In this document: piece after piece, positions 33,907 through 41,389 of the stretch | How the letters are laid out: the number at the start of each line of letters is the position of its first letter | Numbering within the stretch: position 1 is the first letter of the stretch | Source of the DNA: CAYNNP01 sp964398215 | Lineage (GTDB): Bacteria > Planctomycetota > Planctomycetia > Pirellulales > Pirellulaceae | Direction of reading: 5' to 3' | Length of the DNA stretch: 49,031 nt | Assembly (NCBI GenBank): GCA_964398215.1 | Contig: CAYNNP010000021.1 | Coordinates: forward strand, 1 to 49,031 | Notes under the pieces: model-generated | What the model was told of the DNA's origin: nothing | The model's database searches: none | The model's input: only the letters and a program-made list of their open reading frames with translations | Position numbers and translations under genes: made by a program

Positions 33907-36621
33907 ATGATGCGCCGATTTTCCGATAACAGTTCTGATTCAGACCGAATGTGGCCGCTGGACGCGTCGTTAATTGCGCTGTCGGGTTTGGTGTTGTATT
34001 TGGTTGTGACTCGATTGCGGTTTGATGATCCACGTTGGTTGTATAACGGATGGACTTATGCGGTTGCAGTTCCGGCGATCGCGCTCGGGCTTGCGCTAGG
34101 GCTGCGAGGCGTGGCCTCACAGTATGTTCAGAGATCGATACAGGTAGGATTTCTGTTCAGCGTGTTGGTACACCTGATGCTCTTGGTCCTAGCGATCAAC
34201 ATGATTATCTTTTCTAGCTTCCAGCAGGTTGCTTCGGACGGCAGGCAAAAAAATCGTTCACCGATTCGTAGAACGGTTCCCGAGTACGTTTTTCAAACGC
34301 CGCAAGAGACGCGAGAGACACCGGATTGGTCCAAGCCAACGGAGGCTCAATCGGCTTCTCGGGTCATTCCACGCGAACAACGAAAGTTGCCGCCCGTGAA
34401 ACGCTCGCAGCCGCGGCTGGAAATGCCGCAGCCGATTCAGCGCCAAGAACCAACGCTTAAGAAATTCATGATCGAGCGCAAGGAGGTCAGTGCTTCAAAA
34501 CCGATGCCAGCAGATGCGCCTGGCAAGCGTGCGAGGCTTAAAACGCCGCAGGACATACCAAAGACATCCAGTCAGCCTGAGGCTCCCACTGCACCGTCGG
34601 AGTCGATGGCAAAAGCTGATGTTAGCAAAGTCGAACGTGATATGTCGAAGCTGTCGCCACGTCGTGCGGCTTCCACGAGAGCTCCGCAGCAGCCGAGCGA
34701 TATGATGTCGATGACGCCATCGGAAACGCAGATGAATCGTTCGCCAGCAGCGGCGGCAAGAAATGAATCTCGCGCAATGCCAACGGTCGGTGACGCAGGG
34801 CTTGCACGTCGACAACGTCAGCCTGCTCGGGCCAGTCGAATGCGCCCAGCCGGGGCCGCGCCAGCACCAATGTCAGTTGCCGTTGCTGCAGAAACACCGG
34901 ATGCGTCTCGTGTGCTTTCGCCCCTTCATACACCAACGGTTCGTAGCGGTCGGGTACGTGGTGCTCAGATTACCCAAGGAAATACGAGCACTCCATCGAC
35001 GGAATCGTCAACGGAGTCATCCGTGGGCGGCGCGGAATTGGCTCGAAGTGACTTGGCGGCAAGAGCTGGTGTTCCGAACGTGGAATCTGGCAGTGCACAG
35101 CGTGCGCCGGGGCGGGCCAGACGCAGTAACGCGGCATCTGGATTTGCTCCTGTGGGGACACCTGATTTGGGCAGCATGGCAACTGCAGCGACGGGTTCAC
35201 AAGGAGCTGGGGCGACGGACCAAGTAGAAGATCGATTGGGCGTGTCTGATTTGACGGCAGAGCGTGCACACACTCCTCGTGGCGGCACAACAGCGCCCAA
35301 CCCTGCTGAGTCGGGCGATGGGCAACTGACATTGGATATGTTGGCGGACACTGGGACACCAGGGTTTGCGGATGTCGCTGCAACGATGCCGGGGATCATT
35401 TCGGCAGACGATAAGCCAGAGATTGCGGCCATCGATTTCAACACAAGCAGTCGTCCGCGTCGGAAAGTTGGTGGTCCTGCACAGATTCTTGGTACCAAGA
35501 TTGCGGCGGTGGAATCCTTTAGTCGTCGTGTGATGCGAACGAGTGGTTCGGCCGCACCATCACCGGCAGGAATGGCGGGTCCAGAAACCGAAGAAGCGAT
35601 TGAACGCGGGTTGGCGTTCTTGGCAAGCATCCAGAACGAAAACGGAAGTTGGTCGTTGCAGGGGCATGGCGAACCTGTGAATTTGCGTTCTGACTCAGCG
35701 GCGACGGGATTGTGCTTATTGGCATTCCAAGGAGCCGGTTATACGCACATGCAGCACCAATACGCGCCGAACGTTGCCAAAGGACTTCAGTTTTTAATCG
35801 ACAATCAAAAACCAAATGGGGATTTGTATCGTCCAGAAGACAAAATCAGCAATCGAAATGTTGCGTTCTACAGTCATGGTATCGCTGCCTTGGCACTGAA
35901 CGAAGCCTATGGAATGACGCAGGATGAGGAACTGCGAAAGCCTGCTCAGTTGTCGTTGGACTTCATCGCCGACACACAGCACAAATCACGAGGAGGCTGG
36001 CGCTACTCGTCACAGATTAGTGCTGATACAAGTGTGACGGGTTGGATGATGATGGCGCTGAAGAGCGGTGAGCTGTCTGGTTTGGATGTCAAACAAGAGA
36101 CCTACGATGGCATCAACAAGTGGTTGGAAATTGCCCAAGCCTCACCGAACAGTCCGGACCGATATCGCTACAACCCCTACGCACCGAATACGCCCGAGCA
36201 GCGCCACGGGCGTGCCGTCACACCGACGATGACCGCAGTCGGGATGTTGATGCGAATGTACTCGGGCTGGCGTCGTGACAACCCCGCGATGCGTTCGGCC
36301 GCCGACTATCTGTTGAAGTATCCGCCGCAAAATGGAACCGCGAGAGCTCCGCTGCGTGATGGCTATTACTGGTACTATGCCACGCAGGTGATGTTCCATA
36401 TGGGCGACGAGTATTGGGAGGAATGGGATAAGTACTTGAATCCATTGCTATTGGAAGACCAAGTCAAGACGGGTGCGAATGCGGGAAGTTGGGATCCGAA
36501 TGGTCCCATTCCTGATCGATGGAGTCCCTATGCAGGACGTCTGTACGTTACCACGATGAATCTATTGAACTTGGAAGTCTACTACCGCCACTTGCCGATT
36601 TACGAAGACACTGCAAAGTAA
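33907..36621 (+). CDS. TonB-like membrane transducer fused to a prenyltransferase/squalene-cyclase-like toroid domain
   Basis: 904 aa. A short cytoplasmic N-terminus is followed by three TMs (about 19-37, 50-67, 79-103). TM3 reads 'LFSVLVHLMLLVLAINMII', with Ser85-x3-His89 like the functional S16-x3-H20 of Escherichia coli TonB. Residues about 110-550 are a Pro/Ser/Arg/Ala-rich linker. Residues about 560-895 form helical repeats of the prenyltransferase/terpene-cyclase type ('GLAFLASIQNENGSWSLQG', 'GLQFLIDNQKPNGDLY', 'AADYLLKYPP'). Three TMs from a cytoplasmic start put this domain in the periplasm. An acid-rich cyclase motif was not found, so catalysis is uncertain. Probably energised by the adjacent ExbB/ExbD pair (inference). 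Confidence 0.85.
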   Translation: MMRRFSDNSSDSDRMWPLDASLIALSGLVLYLVVTRLRFDDPRWLYNGWTYAVAVPAIALGLALGLRGVASQYVQRSIQVGFLFSVLVHLMLLVLAINMIIFSSFQQVASDGRQKNRSPIRRTVPEYVFQTPQETRETPDWSKPTEAQSASRVIPREQRKLPPVKRSQPRLEMPQPIQRQEPTLKKFMIERKEVSASKPMPADAPGKRARLKTPQDIPKTSSQPEAPTAPSESMAKADVSKVERDMSKLSPRRAASTRAPQQPSDMMSMTPSETQMNRSPAAAARNESRAMPTVGDAGLARRQRQPARASRMRPAGAAPAPMSVAVAAETPDASRVLSPLHTPTVRSGRVRGAQITQGNTSTPSTESSTESSVGGAELARSDLAARAGVPNVESGSAQRAPGRARRSNAASGFAPVGTPDLGSMATAATGSQGAGATDQVEDRLGVSDLTAERAHTPRGGTTAPNPAESGDGQLTLDMLADTGTPGFADVAATMPGIISADDKPEIAAIDFNTSSRPRRKVGGPAQILGTKIAAVESFSRRVMRTSGSAAPSPAGMAGPETEEAIERGLAFLASIQNENGSWSLQGHGEPVNLRSDSAATGLCLLAFQGAGYTHMQHQYAPNVAKGLQFLIDNQKPNGDLYRPEDKISNRNVAFYSHGIAALALNEAYGMTQDEELRKPAQLSLDFIADTQHKSRGGWRYSSQISADTSVTGWMMMALKSGELSGLDVKQETYDGINKWLEIAQASPNSPDRYRYNPYAPNTPEQRHGRAVTPTMTAVGMLMRMYSGWRRDNPAMRSAADYLLKYPPQNGTARAPLRDGYYWYYATQVMFHMGDEYWEEWDKYLNPLLLEDQVKTGANAGSWDPNGPIPDRWSPYAGRLYVTTMNLLNLEVYYRHLPIYEDTAK

Positions 36622-36809
36622 TATCGGTGTGGTTGAGGTCCGGATCCGCACAATGGTCGCGCTGCTTTGCGTTATCTTGAAATCCGATTCGGCTATCGAG
36701 CGATTGTCAGAGCCTCTGTTTCTGTGTTTTCTAAAGCACACGCTGTGAACGATTTTGACTTTCTGTGGGTGACTCCGAGAGTGCATGGGGCGACCCGTGC
36801 CAAAAAAAC

Positions 36810-36819
36810 TGTCAGGAAA
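36810..36819 (+). promoter_or_regulatory. TGTCAGGAAA element, candidate ECF-type promoter
   Basis: The decamer TGTCAGGAAA, followed by TCGTCGG, lies 91 bp upstream of the ECF sigma gene at 36911, inside a 289-bp intergenic region with no other recognised feature. The same decamer is found 133 bp upstream of the DUF4347 gene. It may be the autoregulated promoter of this sigma factor (inference). Confidence 0.45.
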
Positions 36820-36910
36820 TCGTCGGATTAGTGGTGATGGGAGATTCGTTGTGGCAACTTATAGCTGTGTTCCCGCAAATGAATCGCCTTGAATTTACGA
36901 ACATTCGCCA

Positions 36911-37429
36911 GTGAATCTGTCATCCGTGCTAATTGATAATCGACGCTGGCTGTGGCTGGTCGTCTATTCAAGGCTGGACAATGTGCAGGAAACGGAGGAT
37001 GTGCTGCAAGAAGTCGCGGTGGCCGCGGCTGGGTCCAAGCAGGATTTTGATGAATCGCAGTCGGCAAAGAATTGGTTGTACCGGGTCGCGATTCGTCAGG
37101 TGATGTTGTTCCGGCGGACGCAACTGCGAAAACGCAAGAAGCTTGAGCAGTACAAGCGAGATACGCCGCCGATCGATTCGTCTGAATGTGTGGATTGGAT
37201 TTGCAATGACGAAACGCGAGATCAAGTACGATCGGCGGTACGCCAACTCAAACCCAGTGACCAGCAGGTCTTGGCGATGAAGTATGGCGAGGAGTATTCG
37301 TGTTGTGAAATTGCCCAGTTGTTGGGTGTCACGGAATCGACGATTCAGTCCCGGCTTTTGCGGGCAAGAAAACGTTTGCGAGGTTTACTGGTTAGTCAGT
37401 ATCAGTTTGAGGATGCTACTCATGAATGA
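36911..37429 (+). CDS. ECF-family RNA polymerase sigma factor
   Basis: 172 aa from GTG 36911. Sigma region 2 lies at about 10-75 ('LDNVQETEDVLQEVAVAAAG', 'AKNWLYRVAIRQVMLFRRTQLRKRKK'). Region 4 lies at about 105-165 ('RQLKPSDQQVLAMKYGEEYS', then the HTH 'CCEIAQLLGVTESTIQSRLLRARKRLR'). It is a minimal two-domain ECF sigma. The next gene overlaps it by 8 bases and encodes a membrane anti-sigma candidate. Confidence 0.92.
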   Translation: MNLSSVLIDNRRWLWLVVYSRLDNVQETEDVLQEVAVAAAGSKQDFDESQSAKNWLYRVAIRQVMLFRRTQLRKRKKLEQYKRDTPPIDSSECVDWICNDETRDQVRSAVRQLKPSDQQVLAMKYGEEYSCCEIAQLLGVTESTIQSRLLRARKRLRGLLVSQYQFEDATHE

Positions 37430-38126
37430 ATTTGATTTGGGCGAAAGAATTGAGCTTTTGGTCGAGGGCGAGCTGTCCGCTACCCAGCGATTTGAGTTGA
37501 TCACGGAGTTGGATGGTAGTCCAGAGCGATGGCGGGTTGTTGCATTGTCATTCATGGAGCAGCAACAGCTACGTAAGTCACTGAAGGCAACGTTTGCGGA
37601 ACCCCGTGAGCGAGTTCAAAGTAGCAGCTTGGTAAGCGAGAAAGATGATCGAGCTGGGCACGGTAAACGGTTCTCGGTTTCGCGGATACTGACATTGGCA
37701 AGCTGTTTCTTGGTCGTATTTGGGATTGGTATTACGGCGGGAAGAACCTCTGCGCCAGTGGAACAGAGAATTGCAAATCTTGAAAATGAGAATGTCGCAA
37801 ACGAATTGGGAAGTGAGACTGCTGATGAGGACGTGATCGTTTCACCAGCCAAAGCGACTGCAGACCTGGGTATCGTTGGCTATGTGCGTTGGGATACCAC
37901 ATCGGGTATACGGTTGTCTCCGGTGTTTGATGGGCAACCCAATGCAATGTGGCTGGAAAAGAATCCGCCGCAGGTTAATGAGACGATGCAGCGAGCGTTT
38001 TCAAGAGCTGGTTGGCGAGTTCGTCCCGCACGTCGTTTGGTGTCGATGCAACTGGAAACCGGCGACCGTTTTACGATTCCAATGGATGACCTGACCTATC
38101 AGTACGTTGGCAAACAGATTCTTTAA
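37422..38126 (+). CDS. Probable membrane-bound anti-sigma factor
   Basis: 234 aa from ATG 37422, inside the end of the sigma gene; the frame opening at 37284 is only a shadow of that gene. Residues 1-60 form a short helical cytoplasmic domain ('LGERIELLVEGELSATQRFELITEL'), as in simple anti-sigma proteins. One TM is at about 88-107 ('ILTLASCFLVVFGIGITAG'). The periplasmic part (about 108-234) has no recognised domain. Overlap with the sigma gene is the main evidence for function. Confidence 0.8.
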   Translation: MNEFDLGERIELLVEGELSATQRFELITELDGSPERWRVVALSFMEQQQLRKSLKATFAEPRERVQSSSLVSEKDDRAGHGKRFSVSRILTLASCFLVVFGIGITAGRTSAPVEQRIANLENENVANELGSETADEDVIVSPAKATADLGIVGYVRWDTTSGIRLSPVFDGQPNAMWLEKNPPQVNETMQRAFSRAGWRVRPARRLVSMQLETGDRFTIPMDDLTYQYVGKQIL

Positions 38127-38149
38127 AGTTCCGATCGGAGGATTGACTG

Positions 38150-39184
38150 ATGAAACGATGTGTCTTGATTTTGATGATGGGAGTTGTCTGCCAGCTTCCA
38201 GTGTTCGCTCAGCAAGAAGCGAAAACAAATAAGGCGGAGGCAGAAGCTGTTGCTGCTTTTGCTTGGACGTTCGCTCACAGTAGCGTTGCGAACCAGCAGT
38301 GCGCGTCATGTCACCAGGGCAGTAGCCATNNNNNNNNNNNNNNNNNNNNNNNNNNNNNNNNNNNNNNNNNNNNNNNNNNNNNNNNNNNNNNNNNNNNNNN
38401 NNNNNNNNNNNNNNNNNNNNNNNNNNNNNATTGGAGCCATTACGGCACCGGAGCGGCTGCCCCAAATGGTTTGCAATTTGGGAAATGCAGCATGGTGGTG
38501 TTGGCCAACAAACTGTTTAAATCTCATTTGCCGATCAAGGATGAGCCTGCTTTGTTGGTGACCAAGTCAACGGTTGAAAGTGAAGGCGATGGGTTGCAAG
38601 CCGGCGATGTTGTGTTGGTTGTCGCGGATACTTCGGTGGCGAAGATCGACGAAATGCGAAAGGTCATCGAAGCTGATCGAGCCGCTAAGATCACTGTCAA
38701 GATTGTCCGCGGTGGTAAGCACAAGACCCTGCAAGTGCCTGCGTCGGACTTGGCTCGTCCTGAGCAGCACTATCTAATCGGAGTCCAAGTCGAGGCGCCT
38801 ACGGAGGCACTGCGTGCGCAATTGCGACTGTATGAAAATGAGGGGCTGTTGGTGACAGACACCGTGGCTAATTCTCCAGCACAGAAAGCTGGGATTCAAA
38901 AGTACGATGTGCTGCTGCGTGCAGGCGATGCACGGGTATCGAAACTAGACGATTTGCGAAAGGTTGTTGACGCATCCAAGGGAGCAGAGATCCTTTACAC
39001 AATGATGCGAGCTGGCAAAGAAATCACAGTTCCGATCGCTGCTGAGCCAGAGACCATTAATGCTACTAGCTTTGATTTTTCGGACAGTCGTGTATATCCG
39101 TATGCAAGCTACGGTCAGCCTTCAAACGCGGACAATCCTGAATTCAAGATTGAGGTTGAAAAGACCGAAAGCAAATCTGATTGA
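38150..39184 (+). CDS. Exported PDZ-domain protein with a CxxCH motif, interrupted by a scaffold gap
   Basis: A signal peptide (1-22) and a short helical region end in 'QQCASCHQGSSH', a c-type heme or metal motif, immediately before the N run at 38330-38429. After the gap come two PDZ-like domains: the first with 'GDGLQAGDVVLVVADTSV' and the second with 'VANSPAQKAGIQKYDVLLRAGDARV'. No protease domain is visible. The 344-residue frame spans the gap only because 100 N happens to keep the frame; the true length and even the continuity of the gene are unknown. It lies 23 bp after the anti-sigma gene, in the same operon, and is a likely target or sensor of that sigma system. Confidence 0.75.
   Translation: MKRCVLILMMGVVCQLPVFAQQEAKTNKAEAEAVAAFAWTFAHSSVANQQCASCHQGSSHXXXXXXXXXXXXXXXXXXXXXXXXXXXXXXXXXXWSHYGTGAAAPNGLQFGKCSMVVLANKLFKSHLPIKDEPALLVTKSTVESEGDGLQAGDVVLVVADTSVAKIDEMRKVIEADRAAKITVKIVRGGKHKTLQVPASDLARPEQHYLIGVQVEAPTEALRAQLRLYENEGLLVTDTVANSPAQKAGIQKYDVLLRAGDARVSKLDDLRKVVDASKGAEILYTMMRAGKEITVPIAAEPETINATSFDFSDSRVYPYASYGQPSNADNPEFKIEVEKTESKSD
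38330..38429. other. Scaffold gap, 100 N, inside the PDZ gene
   Basis: Exactly 100 N. The left edge is the CASCH region and the right edge is coding sequence that leads into the first PDZ domain. The real missing sequence could be much longer or shorter. Confidence 0.98.
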
Positions 39185-39227
39185 TGCTGTCGGACTTCGT
39201 TTTTGGCGATCTACTGAGGCTGATCTA

Positions 39228-39992
39228 CTAGGCTTCGACGCGTGCTTTGAATGCGTCGAAGTCTGCTTGTGTATCGATGCCTGGGGCGGCATTGGGAATT
39301 TGCACGACGTCAATTCGTTTGCCTGCTTCTAGTGCACGCAGTTGTTCCAGCTTTTCGACTTGTTCTAGTAGGCCAGCAGGTTGGTTTGCGAACCAGGTTA
39401 GAAAGTCGCGCCGGTAGGCATAAAGCCCAACATGGTGCCAATGGACATTGGGAATTTGGTTTGCATTTGATTCAGACGTGTCGCGCACGTATGGAACTGG
39501 ACTGCGACTGAAGTACACCGCCCTGCCCTGCCCTGCTGTGAAATTGGCCAGCACGACTTTGACCACAGAAGGATCTGCTAGTGAGTCTGGGGTTGTGATT
39601 GCTGTTGCAGCGGTTGCTATGTCAACTTGATTGTTTTTTATCAAGGCTTCGCCAACGGCATCGATCGTTTCGGCTTTGATCTCCGGTTCATCACCCTGGA
39701 CATTGATGAAATACTCGAAGTCCGGGATCGCCGCGGCGACTTCTGCGATTCGATCGGTGCCGCTGGCACAATCGACGCTGGTCATCATCCATTCGCCACC
39801 AAACGAATCGACTTGTTCGGCAAGTCGTTGGTCGTCCACAGCCACAACAACACGGTTCGCAATGGTCGACTTCTTAGCGGCTTCGTAGGTGTGTTGAAGA
39901 ACAGGTTTTCCACCAGCCCGTAACAGCAGTTTTTCGGGCAGGCGGGTGGATGCCAAGCGAGCGGGGATGACGATAAGGCAGGAATCATTCAT
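39228..39992 (-). CDS. kdsB: 3-deoxy-manno-octulosonate cytidylyltransferase (CMP-Kdo synthetase)
   Basis: 254 aa from ATG 39992, which begins with the family start 'CLIVIPARLASTRLPEKLL'; the longer frame to 40121 would run into the riboswitch promoter and is rejected. The enzyme activates Kdo with CTP for lipopolysaccharide core synthesis. Other family signatures are 'GKPVLQHTYEAAKKS', 'CASGTDRIAEVA', 'YFINVQGDEPEI' and 'YFSRSPVPYVRD'. Its presence supports LPS in this bacterium. The segment 'ANFTAGQGRAVYFS' is a few residues longer than usual and is encoded by a GGGCA tandem stretch. No downstream partner gene is seen; the promoter must lie in 39993-40060. Confidence 0.95.
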   Translation of the reverse strand: MNDSCLIVIPARLASTRLPEKLLLRAGGKPVLQHTYEAAKKSTIANRVVVAVDDQRLAEQVDSFGGEWMMTSVDCASGTDRIAEVAAAIPDFEYFINVQGDEPEIKAETIDAVGEALIKNNQVDIATAATAITTPDSLADPSVVKVVLANFTAGQGRAVYFSRSPVPYVRDTSESNANQIPNVHWHHVGLYAYRRDFLTWFANQPAGLLEQVEKLEQLRALEAGKRIDVVQIPNAAPGIDTQADFDAFKARVEA

Positions 39993-40061
39993 GTTCGGGC
40001 CGGATAATGTTGTGTCGTTGTAGTGTTGCGACCTGCTAGAAAACTTGCCCTTTTTTAACGT

Positions 40062-40090
40062 TTGACACCCTTTGAAAGCGAGGCTATGTT
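40062..40090 (+). promoter_or_regulatory. Sigma70-type promoter of the riboswitch transcript
   Basis: A perfect -35 TTGACA (40062-40067), a 17-bp spacer and a -10 TATGTT (40085-40090). Transcription would begin near 40097, just before the cobalamin riboswitch. It is divergent from kdsB. Confidence 0.7.
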
Positions 40091-40099
40091 CTGTGCATT

Positions 40100-40290
40100 C
40101 GTTTTGTGGTGCTATCGTCAAACTTGGTTTTGGCGATTGACAGGGAACTCCGGTGAAAGCCCGGGACGGCCCGGCCGCTGTGATCGATGGACCCTTTTGG
40201 GTCGATTGCCTAGTTTTTCTTTAGCCATTGCATCATCAGTTGATGTGAGAAGGCACTTGGCAATACGTCGAAAGTCAGAAGACCTACCAG
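40100..40290 (+). ncRNA. Cobalamin (B12) riboswitch
   Basis: The conserved blocks of the cobalamin aptamer (RF00174 type) occur in order: GGTGC (40108-40112), CAGGGAA (40141-40147), GGTGAAAG (40152-40159), ACGGCCCGGCCGCTGTGA (40166-40183), a GACCC-TTTT-GGGTC hairpin (40190-40203), GAGAAGGCAC near 40246, and the 3' B12-box-like AGTCAGAAGACCTACC (40273-40288). It probably senses adenosyl- or other cobalamin and represses the downstream genes when B12 is plentiful, as is usual for the class. Boundaries are approximate. A sigma70-like promoter sits just upstream. The next gene on this strand encodes a DUF1559 protein. Confidence 0.93.
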
Positions 40291-40298
40291 CAAAACGT

Positions 40299-40333
40299 GA
40301 CACGAAGGGACCTTCTTGGGTGAGGTCGGTGTC
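40299..40333 (+). promoter_or_regulatory. Candidate expression platform hairpin of the riboswitch
   Basis: GACAC (40299-40303) pairs with GTGTC (40329-40333), and inside GACCT (40309-40313) pairs with AGGTC (40323-40327). AGGTC could alternatively pair with GACCT at 40281-40285 within the B12 box, giving two exclusive folds. No T-tract follows, so control of translation or Rho-dependent termination is possible. Confidence 0.4.
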
Positions 40334-40458
40334 GATGATTAGCCAGGATGGCGTGCATAGCATTCGTTTGCGCCAAAGTAATCAGTCGCAAGCTAATTAA
40401 GTTTCACAAAGGACAACGTGTGCGCAAGTATGTGCGCGTTGACGCGACAATCGGCTTT

Positions 40459-41280
40459 ATGAAATTCAAATTATCGAACTGGAATGAACGGAAGTGTTCG
40501 CAGATTCGTCAGGCTTTTACGCTTGTTGAACTGCTGGTTTCGCTGGCGATCATTGGAGTGTTGGTGGGGCTGTTGTTGCCTGCGGTTCAGTTTGCACGAG
40601 AGGCGGCGAGGCAAACGACGTGTCGCAACCATCAGCATCAGATCGGTTTGGCGTTGCATTCGTATCACAACACTTACCGCAGTTTGCCAATCGGAAGTGT
40701 GGAGCATCGGTTTTTCGGCATGCCCGAACGAAAGCAGTTCGCGTGGTCCGCATTCTTGTTGCCGTTCATCGAACAGCAGTCACTGTACGAATCAGTCGAT
40801 TTTGATGTTCCCTACGATCATTCTGCCAATGAGGTTGCCGCCGCAGTCGATGTGGAGACGTATCTCTGTCCAACAGCGATATCCAAGAAGCGAGTGCGCG
40901 GAGAGATTAGCTACGGTGGGTTGTTCGGCGAGCGAATTGTTGATCGGCGACCCGATGATGGCGTGTTTTTGTACGACCAGAAGATTGCGTTTCGAGACTG
41001 CCAAGACGGTTTGTCGTACACAATTGCCACCGGTGAAGACGTGCTTGGGCCGGATAGTGAATGGATCAATGGTGGCAACGTTTTTGTTCAATCACATCCA
41101 ATTAACGATCCCACTGTTTGGGTGGGGGACAACGAAATTCGCTCGCTGCATCCGGCCGGTGCGATGGTGCTGTTCGTTGACGGATCCGTTCAAGTTTTGA
41201 ACGAGTCGATTGATAAAGTGATTTTGGGGCAAATGATTACGCGGGCTAATCACGAGTTTATCCCGGCGGATGCTTACTGA
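40459..41280 (+). CDS. DUF1559 prepilin-like protein under cobalamin riboswitch control
   Basis: 273 aa from ATG 40459. GTG 40420, preceded by AAAGGA at 40408-40413, is a credible alternative with 13 more residues. A type IV prepilin-like N-terminus 'QAFTLVELLVSLAIIGVLVGLLLPAVQ' gives a cleavage site before the Phe and a membrane helix. The DUF1559 body follows, ending in the typical 'HPAGAMVLFVDGSVQVLNESI'. Planctomycetes encode many DUF1559 proteins, role largely unknown, presumably pseudopilin-like surface proteins. Here the gene follows a cobalamin riboswitch and precedes a DUF4465 gene, which suggests a function in B12 capture or a B12-saving pathway. That link is inference. Confidence 0.9.
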   Translation: MKFKLSNWNERKCSQIRQAFTLVELLVSLAIIGVLVGLLLPAVQFAREAARQTTCRNHQHQIGLALHSYHNTYRSLPIGSVEHRFFGMPERKQFAWSAFLLPFIEQQSLYESVDFDVPYDHSANEVAAAVDVETYLCPTAISKKRVRGEISYGGLFGERIVDRRPDDGVFLYDQKIAFRDCQDGLSYTIATGEDVLGPDSEWINGGNVFVQSHPINDPTVWVGDNEIRSLHPAGAMVLFVDGSVQVLNESIDKVILGQMITRANHEFIPADAY

Positions 41281-41389
41281 GGGGCGCGTGTGAGACGACA
41301 AGACGTCACGCATGCTAACTAACCGTTTTTGTGAACCTTGACCAGCAATGAATTACAACATGAACAACTTGACAGGAATAAAACAGGTA

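Noticed and set aside
34965..35630. 221-codon minus-strand frame
   Set aside because: Antisense to the low-complexity linker of the TonB-like protein, with the Pro/Ala/Ser bias expected from that.
39993..40121. N-terminal extension of kdsB
   Set aside because: It would cross the promoter of the opposite transcript, and the family starts at the conserved IPARLAS segment, which follows ATG 39992.
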